Position numbers and translations under genes: made by a program | Assembly: GCA_905250125.1 (NCBI GenBank) | Contig: CAJNOL010000758.1 | Span: 41,308 to 105,307, forward strand | Source of the DNA: Rotaria sordida | Taxonomy: Eukaryota > Rotifera > Eurotatoria > Philodinida > Philodinidae | Reading direction: 5' to 3' | Length of the DNA: 64,000 nucleotides | Part shown: piece after piece, positions 12,913 through 25,024 of the stretch | Layout of the letters: each line of letters opens with the position of its first letter | Position numbering within the stretch: position 1 is the first letter of the stretch | Notes under the pieces: model-generated | Seen by the model: the letters and a program-made list of their open reading frames with translations, nothing else | Databases searched by the model: none | Told to the model about the DNA's origin: nothing

Positions 12913-13608
12913 ATGGCAGATAATATGGATAATATTAAAGATGCTCCAGCTCCATGGACTTTGAATGGTCAAGTAGCTTATCTATTTGTTCATGGATCAC
13001 GATCAATTCAAGAAGAATTTAATGAAAATCCTGATCCTATTCGAAGTCCATTTCGTGGTGGTATGGGTGGAATGGCGCTTATACGTTATACTAATTCACC
13101 AGTAGGTCCTTATGATGAATTATTATTTATTCCTGGTTCTTATCAATTTGGTAATACGACATATTATCGTATTTCACAAATTTATGTCTCATCTATGGAT
13201 TCAGTAATTAATGGACGACGTAATTGGAGTGTACCAAAAAAATTAGCTCGATTTTGTTGGAATGATAATAATACTTATGTAAAAATTTTTTTGCCTGAAA
13301 ATAATGAACCTTTTTGTACAATTGGAGTTCGACCACGGCTTTATTGTTTTCCCATGAGTAGTATAATAATACCATCAAGTTTTCGAACACTTCTACAATC
13401 ACCTCTTGATGAACAAAATGATAAAAATATCTATTTAAAAATAACACCATCATGTAGTGGATGGTTTCGACCACTTGTTGAATTAATTGAATTTCATACT
13501 GATGGAAAAGAAATTCCATCAGATAAACAATTATCTATGTATACATATGGTGTTGGTTATGAAGCATTTACACTTATATTTCCTAAAGCTGAAGAAGTTT
13601 TATATTAA
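12913..13608 (+). CDS. Acetoacetate decarboxylase-fold protein, intronless, fungal-like
   Basis: A single open frame of 231 aa runs from ATG (context AATTATGG) to TAA with no intron. The sequence matches my memory of the acetoacetate-decarboxylase beta-barrel superfamily, specifically a group of uncharacterised, mainly fungal proteins: N-terminal APAPWTLNG, then SPVGPYDELLFIPG (about residues 61-74), then ISQIYVSSMDSVINGRRNW followed by VPKKLARF (about 86-115). The hallmark Lys-containing active-site segment of bacterial acetoacetate decarboxylase is not evident, so enzymatic activity is uncertain. The length fits the fungal proteins. There is no signal peptide or membrane segment, so it is probably cytosolic. 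Intronless structure among intron-bearing neighbours is compatible with horizontal acquisition, a common feature of bdelloid genomes. Confidence 0.75.
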   Translation: MADNMDNIKDAPAPWTLNGQVAYLFVHGSRSIQEEFNENPDPIRSPFRGGMGGMALIRYTNSPVGPYDELLFIPGSYQFGNTTYYRISQIYVSSMDSVINGRRNWSVPKKLARFCWNDNNTYVKIFLPENNEPFCTIGVRPRLYCFPMSSIIIPSSFRTLLQSPLDEQNDKNIYLKITPSCSGWFRPLVELIEFHTDGKEIPSDKQLSMYTYGVGYEAFTLIFPKAEEVLY

Positions 13609-15507
13609 ATTTTTTGATTAATAAAATACGATAGAGCGTGATGTATAAGATAGAGACTTGAAATGACATTAAGAAAAGGCGATAATAAAGCTAACATAAT
13701 AAAAAAAAAAATGATGGAATCGGAAGAGTGAGTTCGCCTGTCGGTTCAAGTAGCAAAGGCAAAGAGAAAAAAAATAATTAAATCTCATCAAGACACATGA
13801 TAAAAGCTACTTACTTGTTGTCTATTATTTGATTCACGATTTTTCAGCATTTCAATTAATATATAAGACTCTCGTTGTTACATTGTTATTTAATTGATAA
13901 TTTTTATTGTATTAATTAAATAAGACAATTTTATCAATATGCAGACTTTTGCATTGTAGGACAAAAGCAAAAAAGATCGTGCTTTTCAGTTTGTTTTTTT
14001 CTTTACTATGAACATACTTTTTTTTTGAAGAAATGAATATAGGATGCGTGTGTAACAATCGATTGAATGTAGAAAACAGTATCTGATGAACCTCAGGGAA
14101 TTTACTAAGTAATATAGCTAGTAAGGCCGATGGAATCGATTAACTATTTGGAACCCTTAATGAAATTTCCCTAGATACATGAGTGACGTTCATAGATAAT
14201 CAATTAACATCATCACTAATTCTTCACTCTCGATATTTTAGAGGACCTTCTTAATGGGTTGCTTCATAGTAATTATATGTTTTCTTCAATGGAAATGACT
14301 AAAAAATGTAACACATCAAGAAGAAGTTTAATAGAAATATTCTATTATCAAATGAATCAATTAGAAAAAAAAACAAAAAAGATTTTCAATTTTCATTGAT
14401 CAGATAAATTCAAGCTTCAATATGAATAAGATCAATAGATTATAAACTCAAGGTTAAATTTTTACAAATATTATAATATCTTCTCAATAAATAAATCATT
14501 ATAAACAATTATCGTTATAATTGATGCAGAATAATTATGTAATAGAGATGAAACTATTCAATTGGAAACAAGAGATTACAAAGAGCATACGCTCCGTTTT
14601 TTTTTGCATTCGTAATCTCTCATATATATCTATTTAAGTCAATTATTATCATAGACATGATTAATATGATAAGTATTTGTTTCTTTCATGAACAGAACAA
14701 TATAGTAATTTATTATCTAATAATTTCATTTTTTCTATGTATCAGCAAACATTTGATTAGTTACCAATAGTCTTCTTTACATTGCATGAATTCATCGCTA
14801 TTGTCAATAGTATAGAATCAATTAAGAGCGAATGCTTGTTCTTTGTTTATTTTCTTGAACAAAAAAAAAAATTTATTAACAACATATGTTTTATGATACA
14901 TCAAACACACAGTAACGTTTGAATAGTAGACTATTATAAACGACGTCGTAAAGTAGGGGAGTAAAGTTTAGCACATTTTTATTATTTAGTCAAATTTTTT
15001 CTTATTCAATAATAGCTTAAAGCTTTTTTTATATACCATTGAGTGCAGAATTGCATGGAACATATTTTGATAAACATAATTTTTGAAGAATCATCACCTT
15101 TTAAATTAAAATATTAGTTTAATATAAACTTTTAATAATTAAAACTTAGAACAAAACTGTGAAAAATATTATTTCAAAATGAATTATCTCAGTAGGATCC
15201 ACATCTATTTATACGAGCATCATTGTAGACTTTCCAAAATTTGGAATGGGAAAAAAGGTATAGAAAATGACTGGGCATTGTCACTCAAATTACTTCTGAG
15301 ACTCGAGAAGTTAAAACATTTGGATGGATCACTGTATTGAGAAGGAGAAAATCTTGTTTGAAATTACAATTGTTGGTCTTCAAAACGCGCTCATTTTCCA
15401 AAAAGAAAGCTTTGTCTTATATTTGAAATTTTTAAATATAATCAAAGACTATGTCTATTAAAAATATTTTGAAAATCTCACTTGCGAGAAAGCGTTTTGG
15501 AAAACAC
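13609..15507. other. AT-rich intergenic region, no gene recognised
   Basis: The 3' side of the acetoacetate-decarboxylase-like gene is followed by about 1.9 kb of A/T-rich sequence without a convincing coding region. Sequence from about 15180 to 15490 is somewhat less AT-rich and could be decayed repeat flanking the palindromic element that starts near 15508. Confidence 0.4.
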
Positions 15508-16747
15508 CAATTTTGTCGAGTGTAAAAAATGTCGATCGCAAATTTATCGATAAAATTTGTCGAATTCGACAAATTCTATTAAAAAATGTCGATTATTGTA
15601 TTGTCAAGCTTCCTTTCGATGAATTTCAAATTCAATTATACTCACCTAAAATCTGACTTGAAATCAACTTGAAATCAAGTTAAAATCATGTTGAAATCAA
15701 GTTGGAATCAAATTGAAATTAACCCTTTACCCCCCAAAGGGTCATATATGACCCATTTGAAGAACGATCACAGAAGGTAAAGGAAGCATGAGACTGAAAA
15801 AATTCCAAAACATTATTTGTAAGGAACTTCACAAGCTATCGATTGGTAAAAAAAGTATTTTGTTTCATTGTTCTGCCTTCGAGATATGTGACTTACAAAA
15901 TCGATAATTTTGAAAAAAATGCAAAAATTCGAAACTTTTTAAATAAAATGTTCTCTACTTGCAGTCGATAGAGATCGTTTAGAACTTCTGTTTGATATTA
16001 ACCGATGAAGATATCCACTGCTGAATTAGATGTGTTTCGAAAGCTTCATGATAACTTCGCGAATTATACATACTAAGGAACACAATCGATCATGTAGCCA
16101 CTGTTAGACGGATGAAGAGTAATCAAGAACAAAGTTAATATATGCGTTATAAACCTCAACTCATGAGAAGTCGAAATAGTATTTATGATGAATTAAATTC
16201 CTTCAGACGTTACAAAATGGCTCAGAGGAAAATAGGCTTAAATTTGACAATAGGTGTAAAAAAAAGCATGCAATCTTTGATGTTAATTTTTGTCGGTTCA
16301 CTCGTTGCGTTTTTCCTATCATTTCAACAGTATGAGATAGATGCTGCCTCTGTCCAGTCAATAATGTGGTCAAAGAAAAAAAAATTAAGTCTTGTAATGT
16401 CATTCAATTCCCATTTTCGACCATATGATTTTTACATCAATCAAACCGCCCCATTACAGGAACAGGACATTCGGTAAATCAGGCTACATCATTGGCATAT
16501 TCGACAGGCTAATACTCTATTTATAAAGTTATGTTATCAGTGGTTCTTCTGGAACCGTTATAGGGGTAAAGGGTTAGCTTGATTTCAACTTAATTTCAAG
16601 TTGATTTCAAGTCAGATTTCAGGTGATTATAATTGAATTTAAAATTCATCGAAAGAAAGCTTGACAATACAATAATCGACATTTTTTAATAAAATTTGTC
16701 GAATTCGATAAATTTGCGATCGACATTTTTTGTATTCGACAAAATTG
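15508..16747. mobile_element. Palindromic (foldback) element split by a piggyBac-like insertion
   Basis: The left arm (about 15508-15718) and the right arm (about 16578-16747) are inverted copies of each other. Shared words include GTCGATTATTGTATTGTC, TTTGTCGAATTCGA and CTTTCGATGAATTT. The inner edge of the arms is built of 11-bp tandem units of the form TTGAAATCAAG/C; the left arm has about six (15657-15720), the right fewer. Together they would form a hairpin of about 170-210 bp. No coding capacity belongs to the arms. Confidence 0.75.
15719..16577 (+). mobile_element. piggyBac-like non-autonomous element, copy 1
   Basis: It starts TTAACCCTTTACCCCCC at 15719 and ends GGGGTAAAGGGTTAG at 16577; TTAA is the piggyBac target site and the last base of the right copy has mutated. 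An inner palindrome (GGGTCATATATGACCC) follows the left end. The interior, about 0.85 kb, includes a frame at 16142-16477 (RYKPQLMRSRNSIYDEL) that recurs in the second copy. I did not recognise a piggyBac catalytic domain, so it is probably non-autonomous. The element lies exactly at the centre of the palindromic host element. Confidence 0.7.
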
Positions 16748-17859
16748 TAGGCACTCAGCGTTTTTTCCAACTGATCAATCATTTTTTTATCGAAAGCTAC
16801 TAGATTACCAGTTATCGATCATGCTAATTCTGAATATGACCATGAGAAATCCTTGTAGGTCCCCATCTGCTGGTTTTCTAGATTAACAAATGTTTTGCCT
16901 AAATCGTTTTGGATCTACTCACATTATAGAGCATATTGATTTGTCTATAGACAATAATCTTTTGTTTATTTTCTGAACAAGAAAAGATTTTAAACAGAAA
17001 AAGTTAGTGATTCCAAGACAATTTGTTACGTTCGATAGTCTGGACGGAACAAAAATAATTTCTGGCGAAAAGTTTATTCTTCTGGAAAATCGGCATATAA
17101 AGACCTAATGGAAATATTTTATAGTCATATTCAAAATGAATATAATCGATAACTTATAATTCCCTAGCTTTTGTTGTGAAAGCGATTGATCAGTTGACAA
17201 TATTCCCTCGTCAGACAATTCATTTTGAAAAAATATTTCCCATAGGTTTGTTCAGTTTTTCATAAATTTCAATTATTAATAATTAATATGAAAAGTAATG
17301 ATTTTTCAAAAATGCTATTTATGAAAATCTAGACGGTGAAACTTTACAATGAATGATATATAAAAAAAAAAACCTTTAATTTATTGTTGAATAACGAACA
17401 ATTTGACTCAATATTAAAAATGTATTCAGCTTTTTCTCCGTCGGAGAAAATTTTTTATAGCGTAAGAGGTAAAAAGAACCATTCGTTTCTCAGTTTTGCA
17501 GATTTCTTTAAGAGCTTTTGAAATCACTATTTGATTATCTTCAGCAAATTGTACTTGAGAGCGAGTATTAAAAATAAAAATTGTGCTGAATTTTTTTTGC
17601 TCTACTTCATATTACAAGCTTTATTTTCTTCATTATATATTTGAACTAATGCATGATTTATTATTTAATATCATTTAAATACTGTTCCTGGTTTCTTTTT
17701 TATTAAAATTCACAGATTGCATGTTCATTGACTAAGGGCGACATCATGAGATGTCTGATGATATTAGATAAATCAAGTTAGTCTTACTAACATAGGACGA
17801 ATAAAACCAATAATAGTATAGAATAAACTTTTTTCTGTTATTAACATATTATTTCAAAG
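16748..17859. other. Intergenic region upstream of ABRACL
   Basis: About 1.1 kb of AT-rich DNA. No gene was recognised. The last ~200 bp before 17860 should hold the ABRACL promoter and 5' UTR, but no clear TATA box or initiator could be assigned. Confidence 0.4.
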
Positions 17860-18126
17860 ATGGCTAATACAGCTCAAGTCGAACATGAAATATCATTATT
17901 AGTTAATTTTATTCGTTCAATTGGTAAACAAAATTCTTCAACTGGTAAATATGAAACAACATTTGGTGATTTATTTCGTAATGATGAAGTTCAAAATACA
18001 TTTGAAAGTTTAGCTGGAACATTAAAAGCTGCTAAACGTCGTAAAGTAATTAGTTATTCATCAGAATTACTTTTACAAGGTGCTCATGATAAAGAATTAA
18101 TTACATTAGAAAAAAATGATAATTAA
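17860..18126 (+). CDS. ABRACL: Costars family protein ABRACL
   Basis: This intronless 88-aa frame starts at ATG in AAAGATGG. It matches the Costars domain along its whole length: EHEISLLVNFIRSIG, then TFGDLFRNDEVQNTFESL, GTLKAAKRRKVISY and SSELLLQGAHD. The GTLKAAKRRK-xxY-xxELLLQG-HD core is essentially that of animal ABRACL (about 80 aa) and of the ABRA C-terminus. Costars proteins are small cytosolic winged-helix-like proteins linked to actin and Rho/SRF signalling and cell motility. A poly(A) signal AATAAA lies at 18184-18189, 58 nt after the stop. The convergent DHX33 gene ends 106 bp away, so the two 3' UTRs overlap. Confidence 0.93.
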   Translation: MANTAQVEHEISLLVNFIRSIGKQNSSTGKYETTFGDLFRNDEVQNTFESLAGTLKAAKRRKVISYSSELLLQGAHDKELITLEKNDN

Positions 18127-18176
18127 AAACAAAAAAAAAGAGATTTCTTTTTTCTTTTTCTAATCTTTTTATTGTC

Positions 18177-18189
18177 TTTATTTAATAAA
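18177..18189. terminator. Back-to-back poly(A) signals of convergent genes
   Basis: AATAAA reads on the plus strand at 18184-18189 (for ABRACL), and its complement TTTATT at 18177-18182 gives AATAAA on the minus strand (for DHX33, whose stop is at 18233). The two hexamers are separated by a single base. Confidence 0.7.
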
Positions 18190-18232
18190 CAAATCACAAA
18201 TCCATCACCGATTTGTATAAGAACAAAAAAAC

Positions 18233-21200
18233 CTACTTAGACGAAAGACGTGTTTTAAAATAATCCGGATTACTTTCTAGGAGCCATTCCGGTTCAACTA
18301 CTGTTATATCTCTAAAATATAAATATTCATAATTTAATAAAAAAATACAGAAAAAACAAAAGAAAATTTTTTTACCGAATAAATCGTTTAGTGGTTTGAA
18401 TTAATTCAGTAAAAACAACTAATGAAGGTTTAGCACCAAATAATACTGAACTTGGATGAATTTTAACAATATGACGATCATTTATCTAAATAAAATAATA
18501 ATTCATTAACTTATGTTTGTTTTTCTTTGTCACTTTTTCATTTTATTCAAACTTACTGTTCGATAATCATTTTCTTTAAAATATTCAGCAACATTCATAA
18601 ATAAACCATAAGCAAGTGCTTGCCTAAATAAAAAGAAATTCTAATTCTAATATATTAGTGATGTGACTTTGTAAAATTAAGACACGTGTATCTCGAGATA
18701 ATGAACTTTTCTAGAACTAATTTCTATATGTTAAGTTTTTTTGGAGTTAGATTTTACTAAAAATTCCACCAGAGATGTGGCTCATTTCGTATAGTCTAGC
18801 CTGAAGTTTTCGGATATTTTCTCGTATAGTGCAAGATATATTCGTTAATTACTTTTTAATTAATAATCATCTGAAAGAGCCAACATTTTAACATATGGCT
18901 ATATTAAAAAAACTTATTCAGAAAAATAATCCTTGTAAAGAATTAACATAGAATAAAAGGTAAGTATGTCTCGTGTTTGTCTGAAATGGTCCATATAGAC
19001 ATAAAAAAATAAAATTTTTCTTTTACCTAACAAGGCTATATTTAGTTCCACAAGATTTTATATTTAATTGTAATTCAATACAAATACGTCTTAATTGTTT
19101 TCGTATTGCACATGCACGTAATAAATTACGTCGATTGATTTTATTTATTTGACACCATTCCTATTCATTAAAATTTTTTTTTTTATTCATGAAAAAGAAC
19201 GTGAAAATAAACTATTTACTTTTGTTTTTTTATTAGCAATAAAAGTTTTATAAACATTTAATAATGTTAAATGATCACCTTCATTCATTGTAAATTTTTG
19301 TCTTTGCATTTTCATTTTTTCATTTATATTTGATGATGTAAGAAATATTGTATCAACACTCATAATACTAACTAATTTAAGCATTTCTTCTAAACAACCA
19401 AGATCAGATGAAGCTAATAAACAACGCGAAAGTCTAGACAAAATAAAAATGTTATATGAACATAATGTTTCCTTTTTTTTTTAAAAGCTATTTCAATCTA
19501 ACTTTGGATCAAGCGGAAAACAAGCCATTTTTCGTCCATCATCTGTTAATTCATATGTATTATCATTGGATGCTTGTATTGCACGAAGATAAGTCAATTC
19601 ACGTAAAGCAGCTGTTATAGATTTTTCATCTGGTTTAGAAAGAAAATCAAATGTTGAGATATTTGTTATTCCCATGGCTAAAATTTGTAATGCAGCAGTT
19701 GCTAAATTACATCGAAGTAATTCAGGAATAGGTGTTGATGGTAATTGGTCAAATTCTTCTTCTAAAAACAAATAACAAAGTAAAATTCGAATTCCAACTG
19801 AAGAATATTGATTAACTGCCGTTATTCATTAAGAAAGTCAATTAAACAATTCACTTTTTTGCATAATTTTAAATGAATTTCGTGTAGACGTGAGCGAAAC
19901 CAGTCGTTCGTGATCGCGATTCCAGCAAAACGATGACCGCCTTGCTCATATCTATCTACAACACATGAGTTATGGCAATATGACATTCAACATATGTTTT
20001 ATACGACCAAAAAAGATGTCACTTCCAACGAAAAGTATTAGTCCTTGGTCTCAGTCTCGGCAGAACCGGGACTAGGAAACTTAGAGCACATCGGATACGA
20101 CCCGCGTCCGAATCTGGAATTTTTCTGTTGGATTCGTCGAGAACCCTTACGGCGAACGCTACTCGAAAAGTACGAGCTAATTACATTGTCAAGATCGTCC
20201 TTATTTAATTAATTTTTCACATAGTATCGTAATGAAATAATAGTTCAATAAAATTACCTACTGCATTACTTTCGATAGATTCTCTCTTTCTCTCTAATCA
20301 TATTCGATAAACTTTCATCATAGTGACAAGAAAATCTTTTATGTGAATTTGTTTTTGTTTTTAATCGTTCTAACCTGTATACATGCGATAACATGTTCCT
20401 GGACATTCACGTCCAGCACGTCCAGCACGTTGCCATGCTTGTGCTTGTGAAATTTTTTGTACTTGTAATAGTTCTAAACCAGTTTGTGGATTAAAAGTTT
20501 TCGTTTTAACATGACCACAATCAATCACATGACGAATACCCGGAATTGTAATTGATGTTTCACCAATATTTGTTGAAACTATTACTTTACGAATATCTAA
20601 ATAAATTCTGTTATTTAATAATTTATAAACAGCTTGTGTAAAATATTAAAAAATAAAGAATAGGAATTTTAACGTTTCTATTTTCTTATATTAGTGATTT
20701 CAGGATTTAATTGATTAAAAACAAAACAATTTATTCGAAGTTTTTATTTCAAAATACACTGATGAAAAGAAACAGTGATACTCATGTTTACAATTTAGGA
20801 TAAAATATACGTAAATAGACGAAAATCAAAAATTTAAAACTCAAATTAAAAATATTAAATTCAACATGTATTGTTAAGACATATTGAAAAAGTATGTGAG
20901 ATATAATTAGTACTGACGAATGTACTAGAATAAATTGTACTAAATTTTGATGCCCTTTTCTCCTACTTACTAAGTATAAGAAGTTTTCTTTATATGATAA
21001 AAAATATAGAATTTCGAGCTGTACAACACTGTTAGCTTTGTTTTTCAAACAAGTTTAAGCTTGTCGACGCCAAATTTAAAAGATTCACGTTTACTCAGTC
21101 ATTTCATTGCAAGTTTCTCTTCTCTACTGACGCTTATTGATTTGTGTAAAACGATCTTTTCAAGGTTCTTGAGGTTGGTGTTTACTGAAGAAAGACTTGG

Positions 21201-23270
21201 CTTTGACAACTATCAGTATTATTGAGTCTACTTGGGAAAATCATTCTTTCAAAAATGAGATTTGCTTTATGAAATATTTATTATTATGTCGTCGAATATA
21301 AAATTTAATTCCGAACAAAAACGGTATCAATATCAAATTGAACTGAGAAAATATTTAGGGTGTTTCGAATTGCAAAATAACAACGGCATAGATCTATTAG
21401 GAAAAAAAGACTTCTCTGATGCTTTCGTGTTTTCTTACTTCAAAACTGTATCTCTCAAATATTTTTTCTAAAATGCTGATGCACTGACGAGGGAGCTACT
21501 CGAACTGATATCCGCCAGTTGAGCTCATATTGGGTTCACAAGAAGGTCTCGGTAAGACTAAAAAACACTCACAGAAGGTTTCGTGCTTGTGGATCTCTGC
21601 AGTCAAATTATGATCATTTTACTGGATTCTTGATCTGAAATGTCGCTTATAAATAGATCTGATGGCCCTGAGAAAATCCTGAAAGTTTCAACAGACATGA
21701 ATGTTCCTTTGTCAAGATATTAAATTTTCAAGTAAACTTGATTTTTGTGGCACATCATCGGATCTATCTATGAGCAAAATTTCCGATCGGAATTTCCGTA
21801 AAACAATTATAGCTTGATTCCAGAGGCTCATAGATATGAACCATTTTATGATTTTCCTAGTCTTACTGAAATCTTCTTGTCAAATTAATATGAGCTCAAA
21901 TGGTGAGTATTAGTTAGATAGTTTCCTAGTAAGATTTAGTGAAATGTCTTCTGGAACACCTGTTATGAATAATCATTTTCGTATGTCAACAAATTTCTAA
22001 CATTTTCTATTTGCTTCTTTTAATAAAATACTATGAAATGTTCGATGTCTTTTCTTAAGTACAATTATCTATATATTCATTATGATCGAACCGTTATCGT
22101 TATTAGACATCGTTTGAAATACAAGTCAGTTTCTGTAAGATTAAGAAAATTTGAAAATTGTTTATTCTTATTATATTGTGTTTATATGTATGACTGACAA
22201 AAAAGATATGATTTCTTAATGAAATGAAAATCTTAGGAAATATTAAATATATAATATTCTTACTCATAGGTGTTTGTTTAAAAACAAGCATTTGTTTTAC
22301 TGTTGCCATATTTGCATAAAGTGGTAAGACAACAATAGGTTCAAGTGATTCTGTTCCACTAGCAATAATGTGTTTGATAGTTTTACATGTAGAATCGATT
22401 TCATCTTGTCCTGTAAGAAATATTAATATTCCTTCATTCAATGGTGTTGAGCGATGAATCTACAATGAGAAAATTATTATAAAAAGGAAAAAAAACTCTT
22501 TGTTTTTTTTTCTTTACTTGAAATAATGTAACAAGTGATGCATGTATATAATCTGTTTGAATATCTTGTACATGAAAAACATCAATAGGATATTGTCGAC
22601 CTTGTAAATATAAAACAGGTGCTTGATTAAAATAATTCGAAAATAAATCAACATTCATTGTTGCTGACATAACTAGAACATGTAATGGATTTTTCTTTGA
22701 TTTTTTTCGATATTCTAACGCTTGTTTAACAATTCCAAATAAAAGATCTGTGTGTAATGTACGTTCATGCGCTTCGTCGAGGATAATAATTGAATATTGA
22801 CGAAGATTTGGATCAAGTAATGCTTCACGTAATAACATTCCATCAGTCATATATTTAATTTTTGTTTGACGACTAACAGATTCATCAAAACGAACACTAT
22901 AACCAACAAGTTGACCACATTTTTGATTAATTTCGCTAGCAACACGTTCAGCAACTGATATAGCAGCAACACGACGTGGTTGTGTACAACAAATTAAATT
23001 TTTATTTCGTTGAGATTTTTTATTTAGAATATTTTTGAATTTTTTCTCACGAGCTTCATAAAGAAAACGTGGAATTTGAGTTGTTTTACCACAACCTGTT
23101 TCACCTAAGAATATACAACAATCATTATTAAATACTGTTTGAATGATTTTTTTTCGCATTGAATGAATTGGAAGTTGATTTGGAGATGGTATTGGTGTCA
23201 TTGATTGAAATGAAGATGAATCTTGGCTATCGACAGCCATCGGAGTATGATCAGGTGGTGCTTTCACCAT
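18233..23270 (-). CDS. DHX33: DEAH-box RNA helicase DHX33
   Basis: Nine exons: 22518-23270, 22264-22459, 20375-20596, 19503-19761, 19220-19433, 19027-19160, 18557-18623, 18376-18485 and 18233-18311. All introns are GT-AG and phases agree, giving 2034 nt (677 aa; human DHX33 is about 700). Helicase motifs are intact: [10 protein letters not shown], Ia [36 protein letters not shown] (Gly where Ala is usual), [10 protein letters not shown]. The winged-helix/ratchet region ([23 protein letters not shown]), the [11 protein letters not shown] and [13 protein letters not shown] blocks and a C-terminal OB-fold ([20 protein letters not shown]) follow in DHX33 order. Family role: RNA helicase in rDNA transcription/ribosome biogenesis and translation. 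The frame stays open upstream of the chosen ATG to an acceptor near 23297, so an extra 5' exon is possible. Two introns (20597-22263 and 19762-20374) are enlarged by inserted sequence. Confidence 0.93.
20597..22263. repeat. Enlarged DHX33 intron with decayed inverted repeat
   Basis: This 1.67-kb intron dwarfs most of the others in the gene. Inside it, sequence at about 21516-21570 (GAGCTCATATTGGG, then AAGAAGGTCTCGGTAAGACTA) recurs inverted at about 21856-21905 (AGTCTTACTGAAATCTTCTTG, then ATATGAGCTC in complementary order). This is an old foldback insertion about 390 bp long. No transposase was recognised. The 613-nt intron 19762-20374 also carries a locally GC-rich block (19890-20190) that looks like foreign, decayed sequence. 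Confidence 0.5.
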
Positions 23271-23534
23271 CGGTGAAAGAGAATTATTATTTTTTTCTAA
23301 AAATAAGAGATCATAAGATCGATTATTTCTTCATAGTTAAATACTTTTGATTAATTCTCATTCGTTACAATAATCAGATCCATTCATGATTGAGTTTATT
23401 GTCATTGATTTGTAGAGTGTGACCTCTATCGACAATTCAAGAAATTCGAGCAAAGTTTTTGTCAGATCAGAGCAAAATAAAAAAATACTATACAGAGTGA
23501 CCCATTGATAGCTAGATTATAAAAAATTCTACCG

Positions 23535-24525
23535 GGTGTGCCAAAATGTTTGCAACATTTTTTATTTCCCATGTTTCTTGATCTAGATAAGTAGTGAAAT
23601 CTTGAACTTCTTTTTAAAGATACGCGATGAAAAGCTCTACAAAAATGTTAATAACAAATTCCTATTGGCTTATGCCTATGATCTTTTCCATACTCAAAAT
23701 GAAAAATCTACATGATAGTGCTACTTCTTACTGTGTTGAACATGATCAGAAAACGTTTGGAACATGTTTTTATTTTCGATGTATTTCGGTCTGGAAAAAT
23801 CGTAAAACCTTAAATTTTTTTTTCAAAAGATACACTATCAAAAGCTCTGCACAAGCTGTACAAATAAATCCATGTTCACTTGCTTCGATGATTTTTCTAG
23901 AAGTTTAAAAAACGAGCATCTGTGTGAATTTGCTATCAAATATTCCAAAATGTTTGTAGCAGTTTCTATTTCGTGTATATCTCGGCTTGAGAAAAAGATA
24001 AAATTTTGAATTTATTTTCAAAAGATGCACTGTGTAAAGATTTACAAAAAACTGTATGAAAAAATGTCTGTTGACTTCTTCTAACGGTTTTTCTAAACTT
24101 AAAAGAAACAATCCATAGGATAGTATTATTTCTCACCGTATTGAACACAATAAAAATTTTTTTGGCATATTCTTTTTATTTTGCATATAACTCGGCATGG
24201 GTAAACAATTTAATCTTGATTCTTTTAGTAAAAGATACGTCGTCGAAAGCTCTACAAAAATGGTAATAACAAATCTATATTGCAAAACAAAAACGTGTTC
24301 CAAACATTTTTTTATCATGCTCAATACAGTGGGAAGTAGCTCTATCATGTAGGTGTTTCATTTTGGGTATGGAAAAGATCATAGGCATAAGTCAATAGGA
24401 ATTTGTTATTACCATTTTTGTAGAGCTTTTTACGGCGCATCTTTTAAAAAAAGTTCAACATTTTATCGTTTATCTAGGTCAAGCTACAGGTGAAATAAAA
24501 AATGTTGCAAACATTTTGGCACACC
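23535..24525. mobile_element. Foldback element made of reiterated about 200-bp units
   Basis: It begins GGTGTGCCAAAATGTTTGCA at 23535 and ends with the complement (GCAAACATTTTGGCACACC) at 24525. The arms match over more than 200 bp (23535-23765 with 24295-24525). Between them, a degenerate unit of about 200 bp recurs roughly at 23757, 23948 and 24153, each with AT-rich TTTTATTT, then CTCGG-like, then AAAAGATxCxC, then AAAGCTCTxCA words. No transposase is recognisable. It occupies most of the 1.75 kb between DHX33 and the ankyrin-ART gene. Confidence 0.75.
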
Positions 24526-25024
24526 TGATAGCTATTGCATTGAAATTTTGCAAGTCTGCACCAGAATAAAGCGTTATACTACTATTCCTACAAGAATATG
24601 TCCAAAACTGATATTTTACCACGGGAAAATGGTCAGTATTGTATTTAGCAAATACCTGATATTAACCGACGTTTTGCCGAGCATATCAGCAACGAAAATG
24701 CTAGCGAATGGGTCAGTCACTATGTATGCTTAGGAGTGATTGGGATATGGGTCTTCTGTTCACTCACACATGCATTGTTCACTGAGCAGAGATCGATTGC
24801 AAGCGAGAGTTTTTCAATAGGAATTCAGAATGTTCATTATAACGAAATACACGCAACATAGGGATGTGAGTTGTCGCAGATTATATTGGCGATCAAAAAT
24901 TGTATTCTTTTCAATCAAATTTATTACTGAATCACTCATACGTAATTTGTTTACATAGGATCTACACAGCATAAGTTAAAGCTTTAGCTAAAGTACCAGA
25001 AAACTTCTTGGGCGCCTATTTCCT

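Noticed and set aside
23627..24733. Several 60-90-codon frames between DHX33 and the ankyrin-ART gene.
   Set aside because: Most lie within the foldback element's reiterated units, and the one just beyond it (24548-24733) shows no domain; none looks like a gene.
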